From Actimicrobium sp034313845 (GTDB taxonomy: Bacteria; Pseudomonadota; Gammaproteobacteria; Burkholderiales; Burkholderiaceae_D), in the NCBI RefSeq assembly GCF_034313845.1, contig NZ_JAVIWN010000004.1: a stretch of 64,000 nt of DNA; one strand, written 5' to 3'. Positions 63,163 to 64,000 of this stretch are shown here, piece after piece. The notes beneath the pieces are model-generated. The model did not search any database, had not been told where the DNA came from, and saw nothing but the letters and a program-made list of their open reading frames with translations. Made by a program: the position numbers and the translations under genes. Numbering within the stretch: the stretch's first letter is position 1; each line of letters starts with the position of its first letter.

Positions 63163-64000
63163 ATGCTCAGCGAAGAAGACATTCATTCAGCAAAAATCCT
63201 CATCGTCGACGATAGTCAGGATAACGTCAGATTGATGCTGGCTGTCCTTGAACAGGATGGCTACGTCAACGTCAGTGACACGACGAAGCCGCAGGACGTG
63301 GCAGAATTGCACCGGCTTAACAAGTTCGATCTGATCCTGCTCGACATCCAGATGCCAATGATGGACGGCTTCAAAGTCATGAAGGCATTACAAGACCTGG
63401 CGCAGGATGCGTGGCTGCCGGTACTGGCTATCACAGCCCATCCGGATCACCGGATCAGCGCGCTCGAAGCCGGTGCGATGGACTTCATGGTCAAGCCATT
63501 TCACCTCGATGAAATTCTCCATCGCATTCACAACATGCTGGAAGTACGCCTGTTGTTCAACAAGGCCACCCGCAACGGTGACGCGATGTATCAGCTAGCC
63601 CTGCATGACCCGCTGACCGGCTTGCCGAACCGGCGCCTGCTCGACGACAGGATCAGTATCGCGCTGGCCCACGCCCGGCGCGACCGCACGTTGGTCGCAC
63701 TGATGTACATGGATCTCGACGGTTTCAAGCAGATCAACGACACCATGGGCCACGGGCATGGCGACGAGTTGCTGCAACTGGTGTCGCAACGCCTGGTGGC
63801 AACTGCCCGCAGCGAAGATACCGTGGCCCGTATCGGTGGCGACGAATTCGTTCTGGTCATGGGCAACCTGACGAACCTGCAGGATGTCCACGCGACGGCG
63901 CAAAAAATGATCAATGCCGTCGGCAACCCGTACACGATCTGCGATGCCGAAGTCAATATCACGGCAAGCATCGGTATTTCCCTCTCTGGCACCGCTCCGG
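63163..64000 (+). CDS. Response regulator with GGDEF output (3' end cut by window)
   Basis: Partial gene, at least 279 codons. An N-terminal receiver (KILIVDDSQDNVRLML, phospho-acceptor in LILLDIQMPMMDGF, lysine in FMVKPFH) is joined to a diguanylate cyclase domain starting DPLTGLPNRRLLDDR with an intact VARIGGDEFVLVM. The ATG at 63163 starts just before the receiver; an in-frame ATG at 63073 would add 30 residues. It is 185 bp after the multi-sensor c-di-GMP gene and may be part of the same pathway. Confidence 0.92.
   Translation, partial: MLSEEDIHSAKILIVDDSQDNVRLMLAVLEQDGYVNVSDTTKPQDVAELHRLNKFDLILLDIQMPMMDGFKVMKALQDLAQDAWLPVLAITAHPDHRISALEAGAMDFMVKPFHLDEILHRIHNMLEVRLLFNKATRNGDAMYQLALHDPLTGLPNRRLLDDRISIALAHARRDRTLVALMYMDLDGFKQINDTMGHGHGDELLQLVSQRLVATARSEDTVARIGGDEFVLVMGNLTNLQDVHATAQKMINAVGNPYTICDAEVNITASIGISLSGTAP

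Overview
The window reads as a chromosomal segment of a betaproteobacterium, most likely a member of Burkholderiales close to Oxalobacteraceae. The family placement is inference. It rests on a class I PHA synthase with PhaR, a Ralstonia/Cupriavidus-like red-type (form IC) RubisCO operon with divergent cbbR, the bamD/rluD/pgeF and nadE-glnB arrangements, and the Gcr-type 'recombinase'. Gene density is high and most genes have Shine-Dalgarno sequences. I saw no rRNA, tRNA, prophage or CRISPR array.

Layout. 1-4.3 kb: rimO, phaR and phaC on the minus strand (carbon storage) plus a small membrane protein. 4.3-7.1 kb: rluD and a frameshifted pgeF, divergent from bamD. 7.1-16.3 kb: a compact Calvin-Benson-Bassham operon in the order cbbL-S-X-F-P-T-A on the minus strand, with divergent cbbR and two candidate CbbR boxes between them. 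16.3-24.9 kb: yaaA, an orphan PIN protein, a degenerate HD-GYP protein, an aminoglycoside-phosphotransferase-like/acyl-CoA dehydrogenase pair, a GST, cheV and a DUF3422 protein. 24.9-26.4 kb: an IS110-family insertion sequence with a long, highly structured non-coding segment upstream of its transposase, bordered by GTAG-headed palindromes resembling REP elements. 26.5-30.8 kb: an envelope and oxidative-stress group (AI-2E permease, BON lipoprotein, Lmo0937-like peptide, ferritin-like protein, PNPOx-fold protein, OmpA-like lipoprotein). 30.9-39.8 kb: gcr, dadA, nnr, ybbA/tesA, selU, a PRMT-like methyltransferase and glnB. 39.8-50 kb: nadE, a FemAB/GNAT-like protein, a Ser/Thr kinase convergent with an HDOD-GAF protein, an EamA permease, and an exonuclease-DNA ligase pair. 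49.2-53.1 kb: a ferric-iron-type ABC transporter split over three transcription units. 53.2-64 kb: small metabolic genes, a DTW-domain tRNA modification gene, a MATE pump, a second AI-2E permease and two c-di-GMP signalling proteins, the last cut by the window edge.

How the genes work together. The cbb operon supplies RubisCO, its activase CbbX, phosphoribulokinase and three regeneration enzymes. Together with phaC/phaR this suggests a facultative autotroph or mixotroph that can store reduced carbon as polyhydroxyalkanoate. phaA, phaB, cbbG, cbbK and cbbE are not in the window and must lie elsewhere if present.

The most unusual structure is the IS110-family element. The 384 nt upstream of its transposase contain three nested or adjacent stem-loops, and one unpaired segment matches a sequence repeated at the element border and in the neighbouring REP-like palindrome. 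That is the arrangement expected for a bridge-RNA-guided recombinase targeting REP sequences. I propose it as a testable hypothesis, not a demonstrated fact.
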